42,336 bases of DNA from Clostridium lacusfryxellense. Lineage in GTDB: Bacteria > Bacillota > Clostridia > Clostridiales > Clostridiaceae. Position numbers and translations under genes: made by a program. Location of the stretch: positions 1 to 42,336 of the forward strand of contig NZ_JAHLEB010000047.1 of the NCBI RefSeq assembly GCF_018861735.1, in the 5' to 3' direction. Below the pieces are notes generated by a model. It worked only from the letters and a program-made list of their open reading frames with translations. It had not been told where the DNA came from and made no database searches. Shown one piece after another: positions 7,512 through 16,257 of the stretch. The first letter of the stretch is position 1; the number at the start of each line of letters is the position of its first letter.

Positions 7512-9038
7512 ATGAAAGCTTTTAAAAATATGAAAATCAAATCATTTATAATAACTTTATTACTGTTAGTTAGTATGGTACCGGCTACAACAATTATGGC
7601 AGCGCAAACCACAGTGAATCTTGGAACAACCTCTGGATTTGCAGTTTTGGCTCACGAGACAATTACAAATACTGGTGCGACAACAATTAATGGAAGTGTT
7701 GGGTCAAGTGTAGGGGGAGATGTAGGACTATACCCAGGTACTTCATTCACTGGTCAGGCAGATGTGACAATAAGTGGAAAGACATACCTAACTGATGATG
7801 TGGCAAACAAGGCTCAAGAGGACCTCGCAGCAGCTTATAAAGATGCTGCAGGAAGAAAACCCACTCTCATTCCCACTGAGCTTGGAGAGAAAACATTGAA
7901 ACCTGGTACTTACTATTCAGCCAGCGGTACTTTTGAGATAACGGGAAAGCTAACTCTAGATGCTGAGGGCGACCCAAATGCAGTATTCATATTTCAGACT
8001 GAATCTACACTTAAAACATTAGAAGGTAGTAGTGTTATCCTTAAGAATGATGCACGATTTTGCCGAATATTTTGGAAGGTTGGTAGTTCTGCGACCTTAG
8101 GAACTGACTCTAAGTTCGTGGGACACATACTGGCAATGGTATCTATAACAGCAAAAACACATGCGGAGGTGCAAGGACAGTTGCTAGCACGGACTGGCGC
8201 TGTGACGCTAGACAGTAATAAAATAACGAATGGAATTTGTGATAATACACCCAAGCTAGCTACACTTCATATAATTAAGCATGTTATAAATGATAATGGT
8301 CAAAAAGCGGTTGCTGCTAAATTCAACATGCATGTAAAGACCTTAGGTAATGATGTAGTTGCAAGCCCCTCGCCTGGATCTGAATTAGGAACTACCTACA
8401 CGTTAACGGCTGGTAATTATGTAGTTAGCGAAGATGATTTTGATGGATATACATCAAGTTACAGTGGAGATAGTGATTCTAAGGGTAATATCACTTTAGC
8501 CCCAGGCGAAAATAAAACTGTAACGATTATTAATAATGACATTGCTACCGCCACACCTCCTTCAGTGGGTGAAAAAGCTACACTTCATGTAATAAAACAT
8601 GTTACTAATGATAGTGGCCGAAGAGCGGTTGCTTCTAACTTCAACATTCATGTAAAGACTTTAGGTAATGATGTTGCCGCAAGCCCAGCACCTGGATCTG
8701 AAGCTGGAACTACCTATACGGTGCCAGCTGGAACTTATGCAGTTAGCGAAGATGCTTTTGCTGGATATACCGCAAGTTATAGTGGAGATAGTGATTCTAA
8801 AGGCAATATTACTTTAGCCAAAGGTGAAAACAAAACAGTAACTATTACAAATAATGACACTGTATTGCAAGCTGTAAAACCAAGTAGCGGGACTGGTAAG
8901 CCAGTAGTTATTACACATACTGTTACAGGCGGTCAACTTCCGGATACCTCTTCATGGCAGTATGGGTTACTCCTTAGCGGTTGTGTACTAACACTTTTGG
9001 GAGCAATAGTTTGGAAAAGTAGAAAGAGTTATGAATAA
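7512..9038 (+). CDS. Cell-wall-anchored ice-binding protein (DUF3494), copy 2
   Basis: A 508-residue paralogue of the protein at 4895. It has a signal peptide (residues about 1-28, ending IMA before AQTT), a DUF3494 ice-binding domain (about 30-245, with NLGTTSGFAVLAHETITNTG and LTLDAEGDPNAVFIFQ), and two tandem beta domains that are closer to each other than those of copy 1 (ATLHIIKHVINDNG and ATLHVIKHVTNDSG). A short linker, LPDTS sorting signal, membrane helix and basic tail KSRKSYE follow. The long Pro/Val stalk of copy 1 is absent. An in-frame TTG at 7500 abuts the ribosome site; ATG 7512 is chosen by analogy with copy 1. The stop overlaps sortase 2 by 8 bases, exactly as in module 1, showing a whole-module duplication. 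Confidence 0.93.
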   Translation: MKAFKNMKIKSFIITLLLLVSMVPATTIMAAQTTVNLGTTSGFAVLAHETITNTGATTINGSVGSSVGGDVGLYPGTSFTGQADVTISGKTYLTDDVANKAQEDLAAAYKDAAGRKPTLIPTELGEKTLKPGTYYSASGTFEITGKLTLDAEGDPNAVFIFQTESTLKTLEGSSVILKNDARFCRIFWKVGSSATLGTDSKFVGHILAMVSITAKTHAEVQGQLLARTGAVTLDSNKITNGICDNTPKLATLHIIKHVINDNGQKAVAAKFNMHVKTLGNDVVASPSPGSELGTTYTLTAGNYVVSEDDFDGYTSSYSGDSDSKGNITLAPGENKTVTIINNDIATATPPSVGEKATLHVIKHVTNDSGRRAVASNFNIHVKTLGNDVAASPAPGSEAGTTYTVPAGTYAVSEDAFAGYTASYSGDSDSKGNITLAKGENKTVTITNNDTVLQAVKPSSGTGKPVVITHTVTGGQLPDTSSWQYGLLLSGCVLTLLGAIVWKSRKSYE

Positions 9039-9705
9039 AGTTAAACTATTATGGGGAAAACACCCATTAGTTACTGCTTTGTCTCTGGGATTTATGGTTT
9101 TGGGGATAGGATGTATCTCTTGGTCAATGTTTGGTATATTTGGACAGTCCAATTATTTTGTTGATACCTCTAATAGTTATAAGGCACCTACTACTATTGA
9201 TTCAAAGGCTAAGGCTGTGGTAGGTGGTGGAACATCGAAGGTTGAACTAGACCAATCACTTGATAAAAACATGCAAATTAAAACACTTTACCCTGTATAT
9301 CCTGTTGATGGTGACAATATTGGAAGTTTGACGATTCCAGCTTTAAATAGGAAATTAACCATTATTCAAGGGACTAGCGTAGATAATCTAAGGGAAGGTG
9401 TAGGGCACTTCACTCAGAGTGTACTTCCAGGTGAAGCTGATAATTGTGTTTTATCTGGGCATCGAGATACTGTGTTTAGAAAAGTAGGAAGTCTAAAGAT
9501 AGGGGACCTATTGATTCTAAAAACATCGGCTGGAACCTTCACTTATGAAATCAGTGGAACTCGAATAGTCCATAAAGACGACAAAACGGTGATTGTACCT
9601 ACTGACAATGCAATACTTACAATGACAACATGTTATCCCTTTAATTTTATTGGCAATGCCCCAGACAGATATATAATCTCTGCAACTTTAATAAAAAACA
9701 AATGA
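9031..9705 (+). CDS. Class D-like sortase, partner of ice-binding protein 2
   Basis: A 224-residue paralogue of the sortase at 6627, with the same N-terminal helix (MVLGIGCISWSMFGIFGQSNYF) and nearly identical core. Catalytic residues are His144 (SGHRDT), Cys201 (TMTTCYPF) and Arg213 (APDRY). The variable linker after the membrane helix differs most between the two enzymes, while the catalytic half is almost unchanged. Overlap with the upstream ice-binding gene suggests coupled translation. The presumed substrate signal is LPDTS. With such similar catalytic domains, cross-activity between the two modules is likely; this is inference. Confidence 0.92.
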   Translation: MNKVKLLWGKHPLVTALSLGFMVLGIGCISWSMFGIFGQSNYFVDTSNSYKAPTTIDSKAKAVVGGGTSKVELDQSLDKNMQIKTLYPVYPVDGDNIGSLTIPALNRKLTIIQGTSVDNLREGVGHFTQSVLPGEADNCVLSGHRDTVFRKVGSLKIGDLLILKTSAGTFTYEISGTRIVHKDDKTVIVPTDNAILTMTTCYPFNFIGNAPDRYIISATLIKNK

Positions 9706-9755
9706 ATAGTAAATATTGAAATAAGAATTTTATGAAATATATATAGTGTATTTAA

Positions 9756-9788
9756 GTTCCCTCAGTCGATAGTCTGAGGGGATTTTTA
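9756..9788 (+). terminator. Terminator after sortase 2
   Basis: TCCCCTCAG-type stem: CCCTCAG at about 9759-9765 pairs with CTGAGGG at 9774-9780, followed by GATTTTTAAA. It is the counterpart of the terminator at 7303. Confidence 0.85.
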
Positions 9789-9919
9789 AATAGAATAAAA
9801 TTATTAGATGGATGGTATAATATTAAATTAGGATCTGGATTAATTAATAAGTTTTAATGGTGATATTATCTATATATTGTGATAAAATATTAATGTATTA
9901 GATTTGAGAGGGGATAATC

Positions 9920-10435
9920 ATGAGTTTAACAAAAAAAATATTTCAAGATTGGATATTACCTATTGTAGCAGCCATTATAATAGCTTTTATTATAAATAAA
10001 GTTGTTTTCTTTAATGTCACCGTACCAACTGGGTCTATGCTACCAACTATACACCTAGATGATAAGATTTTAGTAACAAGAGTTCATAATAAAAATAACC
10101 TTAAACACGGAGATATAGTAGTATTTCATTCGGATGAATTAGGCGAAGATTTAATAAAAAGGCTTATTGGGATACCAAATGATGTAGTAGAAGTTAAAGA
10201 AGATGGATCTGTGTACATAAATAATATAAAAACAAATGAAAGTTATGTTAAGTATCCAGGTGGTAAAACAGGGAAATTTACAGTGCCAAAAGATAGTTAT
10301 TTCTTTATGGGAGACAATAGAGTTAATTCCTTAGATGCGAGATATTGGGAAAAACCTTTTATTCCAAAGAAAGATATAATGGGAAAGGCAAGAATTATAA
10401 TTAGTCCCTTTAGCAGATTTGGAAAATTAAAATAA
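9920..10435 (+). CDS. lepB: Type I signal peptidase
   Basis: A 171-residue membrane serine protease that removes signal peptides from exported proteins. One N-terminal membrane helix (residues about 12-32) is followed by the box with catalytic Ser39 (PTGSMLPT), the box with catalytic Lys80 (LIKRLIGIPND), and the GDNRVNSLDAR box near residue 135. Length and motifs are those of Gram-positive SipS-type enzymes. The start ATG follows GAGAGGGGATAATC. It has its own terminator and sits 215 bases after the second ice-binding/sortase module in the same direction. It may serve those abundant exported proteins, or may simply be a housekeeping gene. Confidence 0.95.
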   Translation: MSLTKKIFQDWILPIVAAIIIAFIINKVVFFNVTVPTGSMLPTIHLDDKILVTRVHNKNNLKHGDIVVFHSDELGEDLIKRLIGIPNDVVEVKEDGSVYINNIKTNESYVKYPGGKTGKFTVPKDSYFFMGDNRVNSLDARYWEKPFIPKKDIMGKARIIISPFSRFGKLK

Positions 10436-10488
10436 GAAAGAGCAGAATATAAATGAAAGTTTATACATCTGCTCTTTCTTTATTTTGT
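10435..10488 (+). terminator. Terminator after signal peptidase gene
   Basis: AGAAAGAGCAGA (10435-10446) pairs perfectly with TCTGCTCTTTCT (10468-10479), followed by TTATTTTG. The stem begins at the last base of the stop codon. Confidence 0.88.
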
Positions 10489-10897
10489 ATGGTAGTTATT
10501 TCTGATTTACACTATAACTTAATAATTGATTATAAAAAAAATTTAGTTGGTTAAAATTATTATGAAAAACTATTGCAAAGCATTACATGGCCTAGTTAAA
10601 TAAATAAAAAAAAATATAGTCATTTTTTTCAGTAATATGAATGATATAAATTTATATTGGTAAATTGTTCAAAAATGAATAATAAATTAATACTCCGTCA
10701 TAATTACGATAAAGTGGGGAAATTGACTCAGAAATTGACGTAAAATGGTGTATGTTATAGGTATTTATGCACTAAGTTAATATAATATGAATATTTCATG
10801 AAAAATGGGCGATTTCATATTTAGATATATGAAAGAGATATGTTATCATAAATTATATAACGAATATTTTAGATCACAATAAAAAGGGGGACATATC
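10489..10897. other. Intergenic leader of the OPT transporter gene
   Basis: About 400 AT-rich bases without a gene. A small perfect inverted repeat, TTTCATAT (10813-10820) with ATATGAAA (10827-10834), lies about 65 bases before the OPT start and could be an operator. No riboswitch was recognised. Confidence 0.35.
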
Positions 10898-12850
10898 ATG
10901 GAAGAATCAAAAAAACTTTCGCATACAGCTTACGGTGGTATTAAAGGAGAGGATTATTTGCCATTTATACCTACAAGTCAAGCGATGCCAGAAACAACTG
11001 CTTTTTCTATAATATTAGGTATGGCATTTGCAATGATATTTGCTGCTGCAAATACTTATTTAGGACTTAAAGTCGGGTTAACAATTTCAGCAGGTATTCC
11101 AGGAGCGATACTAGCTACAGGATTACTTAAAGGATTATTTAAACGCAATAATATTTTAGAAGCTAATATGGTATCATCAATTGCTGCAATGGGAGAATCT
11201 CTAGCAGCTGGGATTATATTCATACTTCCAGCAATTATACTTTGGGGTATGGAATTAAAACTTTCTACTATAATTATAGTAACATTACTTGGAGGGCTAT
11301 TAGGAGTCTTATTTGTTACGCCTCTAAGAAATTTCTTAATAGTTGAGGAACATGGTACTCTTATATATCCAGAAAGTATGGCAGCTGCTGAAGTTCTAGT
11401 AACTGGTAGTGAAGGTGGAGCAGGATATAAAACAGTGTTAACAGGTCTTATAGGTGGAGCAATTTATAAGTTATTCTCAGGCGGATTTAAATTTTGGCTT
11501 GAAGAAGCTGAATGGACTATAAAGCCTATGCAATCAACAATATTTGGTTTTGATACATTAGCATCACTTATGGGTGTTGGTTATATAGTTGGTATTCAAT
11601 CAGCATTATATATGTTCGGTGGTGCAGTAATTGCATGGTTTGGACTTATTCCCTTAATAATGTATGTTGGGCATGGACTTTCCGCGCCATTATTTCCATC
11701 ACTTGTAACTATTAGTGAAATGGGAGCATGGGATATTTGGAAGCAATATATAAGATATATAGGCGCTGGAGCTGTTGCGGCAGGTGGATTTATTAGTCTT
11801 GCAAAATCAACACCAACAATTATTAAATCATTTAAATCAGCTATGTCTGGTATTGGAGCAGCAGGAATTAAAACTCAAAAGAGAACAGAAGTTGATGCAC
11901 CAATAACTTGGGTTATAGGAGCTTCAGTATTAGTATTTTTGCTTTCATGGTTGTTACCAGGAATTAAAGTTGGTATAGTTGGTGCAATAATGGCAGTTGT
12001 ATTCTCATTCTTTTTCTCGGTTGTATCAGCTAGAATGGTTGGTATAATTGGAGCGTCAAATAATCCAGCATCAGGGATGACTATAGCTACATTACTGTTT
12101 GTAACATCAGTTTTAAAACTTACAGGTAATGTTGGAGATAAGGGTATGTATACAGCTGTTATTATAGGTGGTATTGTATGTGCTGCTATATGTATTTCAG
12201 GTGGTACTGCTCAAAGTTTAAAAACAACTTATATTATAGGTGGTACACCAAAAAGCGTACAGATTGGTATGTTTTTAGGAATAGTTGCAGCAGCTGCGGT
12301 TGCTGGTGGAGTAGTATTAATGCTTCATAACACTTATGTAATAGGTAGTAAAGATGTTGCAGCGCCTCAAGCAACTCTTATGTCAATGGTTATTAAAGGA
12401 GTGCTTACTGGCGAACTTCCATGGGCACTTGTATATGTTGGAGTAGCAATTGCAGTCTTTTGTGAACTTGCAGGACTTCCAATACTTCCGATTGCACTTG
12501 GATTATATTTACCAATACATTTAAGTACAGCTATTCTTTGTGGTGGTATTGTAAGAGTTGCAGTTGAAAAGAGATTTAAGAAAAATGAAGAACGTAAGAA
12601 AACTCAGGTTGAGAAGGGTATACTTCTTGCATCGGGACTTGTTGCAGGAGATGCTTTAATGGGTATAGCTGTTGCGGGAATTGCTACAGCTCAAAATTTA
12701 TATCCAAAGGTTGCTTGGTTAGATATAGCATATGGACCTAAATACTTTAAAGCATTAGCCGCAAGTAATGAGTTCTCCATCATAATGTTCTTAGCATTAG
12801 GATTATGGATTTACGTATATGCTTCAAAAGTAGACAAAACATCTGTTTAG
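10898..12850 (+). CDS. OPT family oligopeptide transporter
   Basis: A 650-residue, very hydrophobic protein with about 14-16 membrane segments. It belongs to the oligopeptide transporter (OPT) superfamily, seen in the N-terminal LPFIPTSQAMPETTAFSIILG and AANTYLGLKVGLTISAGIPGAI, the MAAAEVLVTG segment, and the GIIGASNNPASGMTIATLLF segment. Bacterial OPT members are secondary transporters believed to import short peptides. The start ATG follows AAAAAGGGGGA. Downstream PqqD-like, PepV and epimerase genes in the same direction make peptide uptake the best guess for substrate. A hairpin lies between this gene and the next, so the downstream genes may be expressed at a lower level. Confidence 0.93.
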   Translation: MEESKKLSHTAYGGIKGEDYLPFIPTSQAMPETTAFSIILGMAFAMIFAAANTYLGLKVGLTISAGIPGAILATGLLKGLFKRNNILEANMVSSIAAMGESLAAGIIFILPAIILWGMELKLSTIIIVTLLGGLLGVLFVTPLRNFLIVEEHGTLIYPESMAAAEVLVTGSEGGAGYKTVLTGLIGGAIYKLFSGGFKFWLEEAEWTIKPMQSTIFGFDTLASLMGVGYIVGIQSALYMFGGAVIAWFGLIPLIMYVGHGLSAPLFPSLVTISEMGAWDIWKQYIRYIGAGAVAAGGFISLAKSTPTIIKSFKSAMSGIGAAGIKTQKRTEVDAPITWVIGASVLVFLLSWLLPGIKVGIVGAIMAVVFSFFFSVVSARMVGIIGASNNPASGMTIATLLFVTSVLKLTGNVGDKGMYTAVIIGGIVCAAICISGGTAQSLKTTYIIGGTPKSVQIGMFLGIVAAAAVAGGVVLMLHNTYVIGSKDVAAPQATLMSMVIKGVLTGELPWALVYVGVAIAVFCELAGLPILPIALGLYLPIHLSTAILCGGIVRVAVEKRFKKNEERKKTQVEKGILLASGLVAGDALMGIAVAGIATAQNLYPKVAWLDIAYGPKYFKALAASNEFSIIMFLALGLWIYVYASKVDKTSV

Positions 12851-12896
12851 TATTATAATAAAGTAATATTGAATAGATAATAATGACAAAAATATA

Positions 12897-12928
12897 AGTT
12901 AAGAGCCATTATGGCTCTTAACTATTTT
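12897..12928 (+). terminator. Terminator or attenuator between OPT and pqqD-like genes
   Basis: AGTTAAGAGCC (12897-12907) pairs with GGCTCTTAACT (12913-12923), followed by ATTTTG. The next gene's ribosome site begins only a few bases later, so read-through is probably partial. Confidence 0.8.
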
Positions 12929-12941
12929 GTAGGTGAAATGG

Positions 12942-13304
12942 ATGTCTAATAAAAAAAAGAAAGAAAAACCACAAGAAAACTTTTTACTTTATAGACCACT
13001 TAGAAAAATAGAACATTGGGAAGTAAATGATGATAAGGTAAAGCTATTTTTTAAGCATGATAAACTGGTAGAAAAACTTATGAGATGGCTTATAAAGAAA
13101 TCAAATGTTAGCGATATACAGCTTGATGAAAAAGGTTCTACAGTGTGGCAACTTTGCGATGGTACTAAAACTGTATATGATATAGTTAAAGTCATGATGG
13201 AGAAATTTGGTGAAACTGAGCAGGCATCTATTGATACAATAATTACATTTTTAAGATATTTGTCTCGAAAAGGATGGATTTCATTTGACAATAAAAGCAA
13301 ATAA
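12942..13304 (+). CDS. PqqD family protein (RRE-like), stand-alone
   Basis: A 120-residue soluble protein. Residues about 60-115 match the PqqD fold (IQLDEKGSTVWQLCDGTKTV, YDIVKVMMEKFG, then LRYLSRKGWI). In PqqD and related RiPP recognition elements this fold binds a precursor peptide and delivers it to a radical SAM enzyme. No radical SAM gene or precursor is visible here. About 50 lysine-rich residues precede the domain, with an aromatic cluster (FLLYRPLRKIEHWEV). The start is ATG 12942, six bases from AGGTG; the GTG at 12933 overlaps that site. Position between a peptide transporter and a dipeptidase suggests a peptide-binding role, but this is inference. Confidence 0.8.
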   Translation: MSNKKKKEKPQENFLLYRPLRKIEHWEVNDDKVKLFFKHDKLVEKLMRWLIKKSNVSDIQLDEKGSTVWQLCDGTKTVYDIVKVMMEKFGETEQASIDTIITFLRYLSRKGWISFDNKSK

Positions 13305-13323
13305 AATATTATACAATATATAG

Positions 13324-13358
13324 GCTACCAAAGTGGATTAATAATCTCCTCTGGTAGC
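13324..13358 (+). other. Hairpin upstream of pepV
   Basis: GCTACCA (13324-13330) pairs with TGGTAGC (13352-13358) and an inner GGATT/AATCTCC arm extends the stem. No clean T run follows, so it may be a processing or stability hairpin rather than a terminator. Confidence 0.5.
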
Positions 13359-13398
13359 TTCTGCACTAAAGCAGATTATTAATGGAGGGAGAATGATT

Positions 13399-14793
13399 AT
13401 GGAATTAAATAATTTAATTGATGTTATGAAAGAGGATATTATAAAGGCTACTCAAGAAATTATAAAAATTAAGAGTGTTGAGGGCGAAGCAAAACCTGGA
13501 ATGCCTTTTGGTGAAGGTGTAAATAAAGCTTTAGAAAACGCACTAGGCGTTGCAAAAGAATTAGGATTTCATACAGTTAATTTAGATGGCTATGTTGGAT
13601 ATGCAGAGTACGGTCAAGGTGAAGATTATGTTTTAGCTTTAGGTCACTTAGATGTAGTTCCTGAAGGCGATGGTTGGTTATACCCAGCTTATGGCGCAGA
13701 AATTCATGAAGGTAAAATGTATGGACGTGGAACTACAGATGATAAAGGACCAATTATGGCGGCGCTTTTTGGATTAAAAGCAATTAAGGATGCAAACTTA
13801 ACTCTTTCTAAAAGAGTCAGAATATTATTTGGAACCAATGAGGAAACAGGAAGTAAAGAACTTGAACATTATTTAGAAAAAGAGAAACCACCAGTTGCTG
13901 GGTTTACACCGGATGCGGATTACCCAATAATTAATGGAGAAAAAGGTATAACTATCTTTAACATAGTAAAAGATTTTGAGATTAAAGATAAGGGTGAAAA
14001 TTATATAAAATATATAAAGGGTGGCCAAGCGGCTAATATGGTACCTGATTATTGTGAAGCAGGAATTATATCTACTAAGGCAGAAAGTATTGTTAGAGCA
14101 TTAAGGGTTTTTGTAAAAGATGATGAAAATTCTAAACTTTCGATAGTTGTTAATAAAAACTTAGTAATAATTAAATCTAAAGGTGAATCTGCTCATGGAA
14201 GTTTACCGGAACTTGGACGTAATGCTATAATGCAATTACTAGCTTTTATTGGAACTCTTGACCTTGTAGATAATGATATATCAGAATTTATAAAGTTTGT
14301 TAATAAAAATATTGGTATGGAAATACATGGAGAGTCTTTTGGTGTTTGTCTTGAAGATGAGAATTCAGGTAAGATGTCATTTAATGTTGGAACAATGGAT
14401 ATGGATCGTAAATCTGCTACTATGACATTAAATTTAAGATATCCTGTAACAAGTAAATTAGAAGATATGATGAATCCATTTAATAATAAAATTGAGGGCA
14501 CTGGAATAAGAGTAGAGAAATTTGTTCATCAAGAGCCATTATACTTCTCACCAGATAGTCCAATTATAAAGTCACTTCAAAAGGTTTATACTGAGCAAAC
14601 CGGTAACGAGGCAAAACTAGTATCAATAGGTGGAGGCACTTATGCTAAAGAGATGCCTAACATTGTAGCTTTTGGACCAATGTTCCCAGGAGAGCCAGAT
14701 ACTATTCATAAGCAAAATGAATATATAACTATAGATAATTTGATTAAAAATGCTAAAATATATGCTCACGCATTATATGAACTAGCAAAATAA
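13399..14793 (+). CDS. pepV: PepV-type dipeptidase (M20 metallopeptidase)
   Basis: A 464-residue cytoplasmic zinc dipeptidase of the M20 family. Metal and catalytic motifs are visible: GHLDVVP with His83 and Asp85, RGTTDDKGP with bridging Asp115, and TNEETGSKE with catalytic Glu148/metal ligand Glu149. The lid region has GESAHGSLPELG, and the C-terminal metal region has SIGGGTYAKEMPN and FGPMFPGEPDTIHKQNE. These features are typical of PepV, which hydrolyses a wide range of dipeptides. The start is ATG 13399, eight bases from GGAGGGA; the ATG at 13393 is too close. It follows the OPT and PqqD-like genes and likely digests peptides they bring in. Its terminator is at 14863. Confidence 0.95.
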   Translation: MELNNLIDVMKEDIIKATQEIIKIKSVEGEAKPGMPFGEGVNKALENALGVAKELGFHTVNLDGYVGYAEYGQGEDYVLALGHLDVVPEGDGWLYPAYGAEIHEGKMYGRGTTDDKGPIMAALFGLKAIKDANLTLSKRVRILFGTNEETGSKELEHYLEKEKPPVAGFTPDADYPIINGEKGITIFNIVKDFEIKDKGENYIKYIKGGQAANMVPDYCEAGIISTKAESIVRALRVFVKDDENSKLSIVVNKNLVIIKSKGESAHGSLPELGRNAIMQLLAFIGTLDLVDNDISEFIKFVNKNIGMEIHGESFGVCLEDENSGKMSFNVGTMDMDRKSATMTLNLRYPVTSKLEDMMNPFNNKIEGTGIRVEKFVHQEPLYFSPDSPIIKSLQKVYTEQTGNEAKLVSIGGGTYAKEMPNIVAFGPMFPGEPDTIHKQNEYITIDNLIKNAKIYAHALYELAK

Positions 14794-14862
14794 ATATAAA
14801 AATTTGATAAAAATAAATCTTGTTTTAATATATTCATGTTCTATCAAAAGTGAATAACTTTT

Positions 14863-14897
14863 AGGCCTATATCTTATAATATAAGATGTAGGTTTTG
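14863..14897 (+). terminator. Terminator after pepV
   Basis: CCTATATCTTAT (14866-14877) pairs with ATAAGATGTAGG (14881-14892) around AAT, then TTTTGCTATTTT. Confidence 0.85.
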
Positions 14898-15061
14898 CTA
14901 TTTTAATGTAGTTGAATAATATAAAATTAATTAGTTCTAAATTTATAAAAAAAGTATATAATTATAGCTGGTATAGAGGTATAATAAAATATTAAGCTAA
15001 TAATAATTATATAAAATTGTATACACTATAATAAATATAAAACATTTAGTGAGGGGTAATT

Positions 15062-16150
15062 ATGAAAATACAAGATATAAAAATTGGGAAAATTAGTACT
15101 GCTTTAAAACAACCATATAGAGTAGGAAAGAGGTTTCTTACTTTCTCCGATGAAATAGTTATAAAGATGATTTCAGATACGGGGGAAGTAGGATATGGAA
15201 GTGCGGCTCCAACGCCATCTATAACAGGGGAGACCGAAAATTCCATTATTGGAGCAATAAATTATATTAAACCTGAAATTATTGGTCTAGATATTGATAA
15301 TCTTGAAGAAATCATGAAAGTGATTCATAATTCTATGCACGCAAACAATAGTGCGAAATCTGCTATTGATGTTGCTATTTATGATTTGCTTTGTAAAAAA
15401 TATGGGGTGCCACTTTATAAATTTTTGGGTGGGTATAAAACTTCATTAACAACAGATATTACAATATCAAATGGTACGGTGGAACAGATGGTAACAAAAT
15501 CATTAGAGGCTGTAATGGATGGTTATACTTATTTAAAAGTGAAGGTTGGAAATCATATAGATCTTGATATAGAGAGAGTTAAAGCAGTAAGAAAAGCAGT
15601 AAGACGAGGAATAAAAATAAGGGTTGACGCTAACCAAGGTTGGAGACCAAAGGAAGCTGTAAGTATCATTAGAAAATTTGAAGATATGGACCTTGATATT
15701 GAGTTTGTTGAGCAACCAGTTGTTGCTTGGGATATAGATGGACTTAAGTATGTTACTGATAACGTTGAGACAAAAATTCTTGCTGACGAAGCAGTTTTTG
15801 GACCAGCAGATGCTTTTAAAATAATTGAAAGAAGAGCGGCAGACCTCATAAATATAAAGCTTATGAAGTGTGGAGGTATTAATAACGCAATTAAAATATA
15901 TAATATGGCAGAAAATATGGGTATAAGATGTATGATGGGATGTATGCTCGAGAGTAGAATAGGAATAACGGCCGCCGCCAGTTTTGCAGCATCTAAATCT
16001 AACATGATTAAAGCAGACTTAGATACAATGCTACTTTTTGAAGAGGATGCAATAGTTGGTGGGGCCAGTATCGCAGGTAAAACGATAAGCCTTAATGATT
16101 CACCAGGTCTTGGTATTGAAGAGCTTATTGGATGGCATGAAATTTTTTAG
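15062..16150 (+). CDS. Dipeptide epimerase (enolase superfamily)
   Basis: A 362-residue enzyme of the muconate-lactonizing/enolase type. The N-terminal capping domain (residues 1-120) is followed by the barrel. The KxK motif (Lys159, Lys161 in YLKVKVG), metal ligands Asp189 (VDANQGW), Glu217 (VEQPV) and Asp242 (ADEA), and the opposite catalytic Lys266 (NIKLMKCGG) are present, as is MGCMLES near the C-terminus. This set is typical of L-Ala-D/L-Glu epimerases and related dipeptide epimerases, which convert murein-derived or other dipeptides so that ordinary peptidases can act. Start ATG follows GTGAGGGG. The adjacent PepV and OPT genes support a role in peptide recycling. Exact dipeptide preference cannot be read from sequence. 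Confidence 0.92.
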   Translation: MKIQDIKIGKISTALKQPYRVGKRFLTFSDEIVIKMISDTGEVGYGSAAPTPSITGETENSIIGAINYIKPEIIGLDIDNLEEIMKVIHNSMHANNSAKSAIDVAIYDLLCKKYGVPLYKFLGGYKTSLTTDITISNGTVEQMVTKSLEAVMDGYTYLKVKVGNHIDLDIERVKAVRKAVRRGIKIRVDANQGWRPKEAVSIIRKFEDMDLDIEFVEQPVVAWDIDGLKYVTDNVETKILADEAVFGPADAFKIIERRAADLINIKLMKCGGINNAIKIYNMAENMGIRCMMGCMLESRIGITAAASFAASKSNMIKADLDTMLLFEEDAIVGGASIAGKTISLNDSPGLGIEELIGWHEIF

Positions 16151-16257
16151 ATATATGAAGATTAGGTATATTTAAATAAATAATTATTATGAAACTTGTT
16201 ATTCTCGCATGCGTTAATAAAATGATAAAATATAACAAATAAAATGGGGTGATAGTT

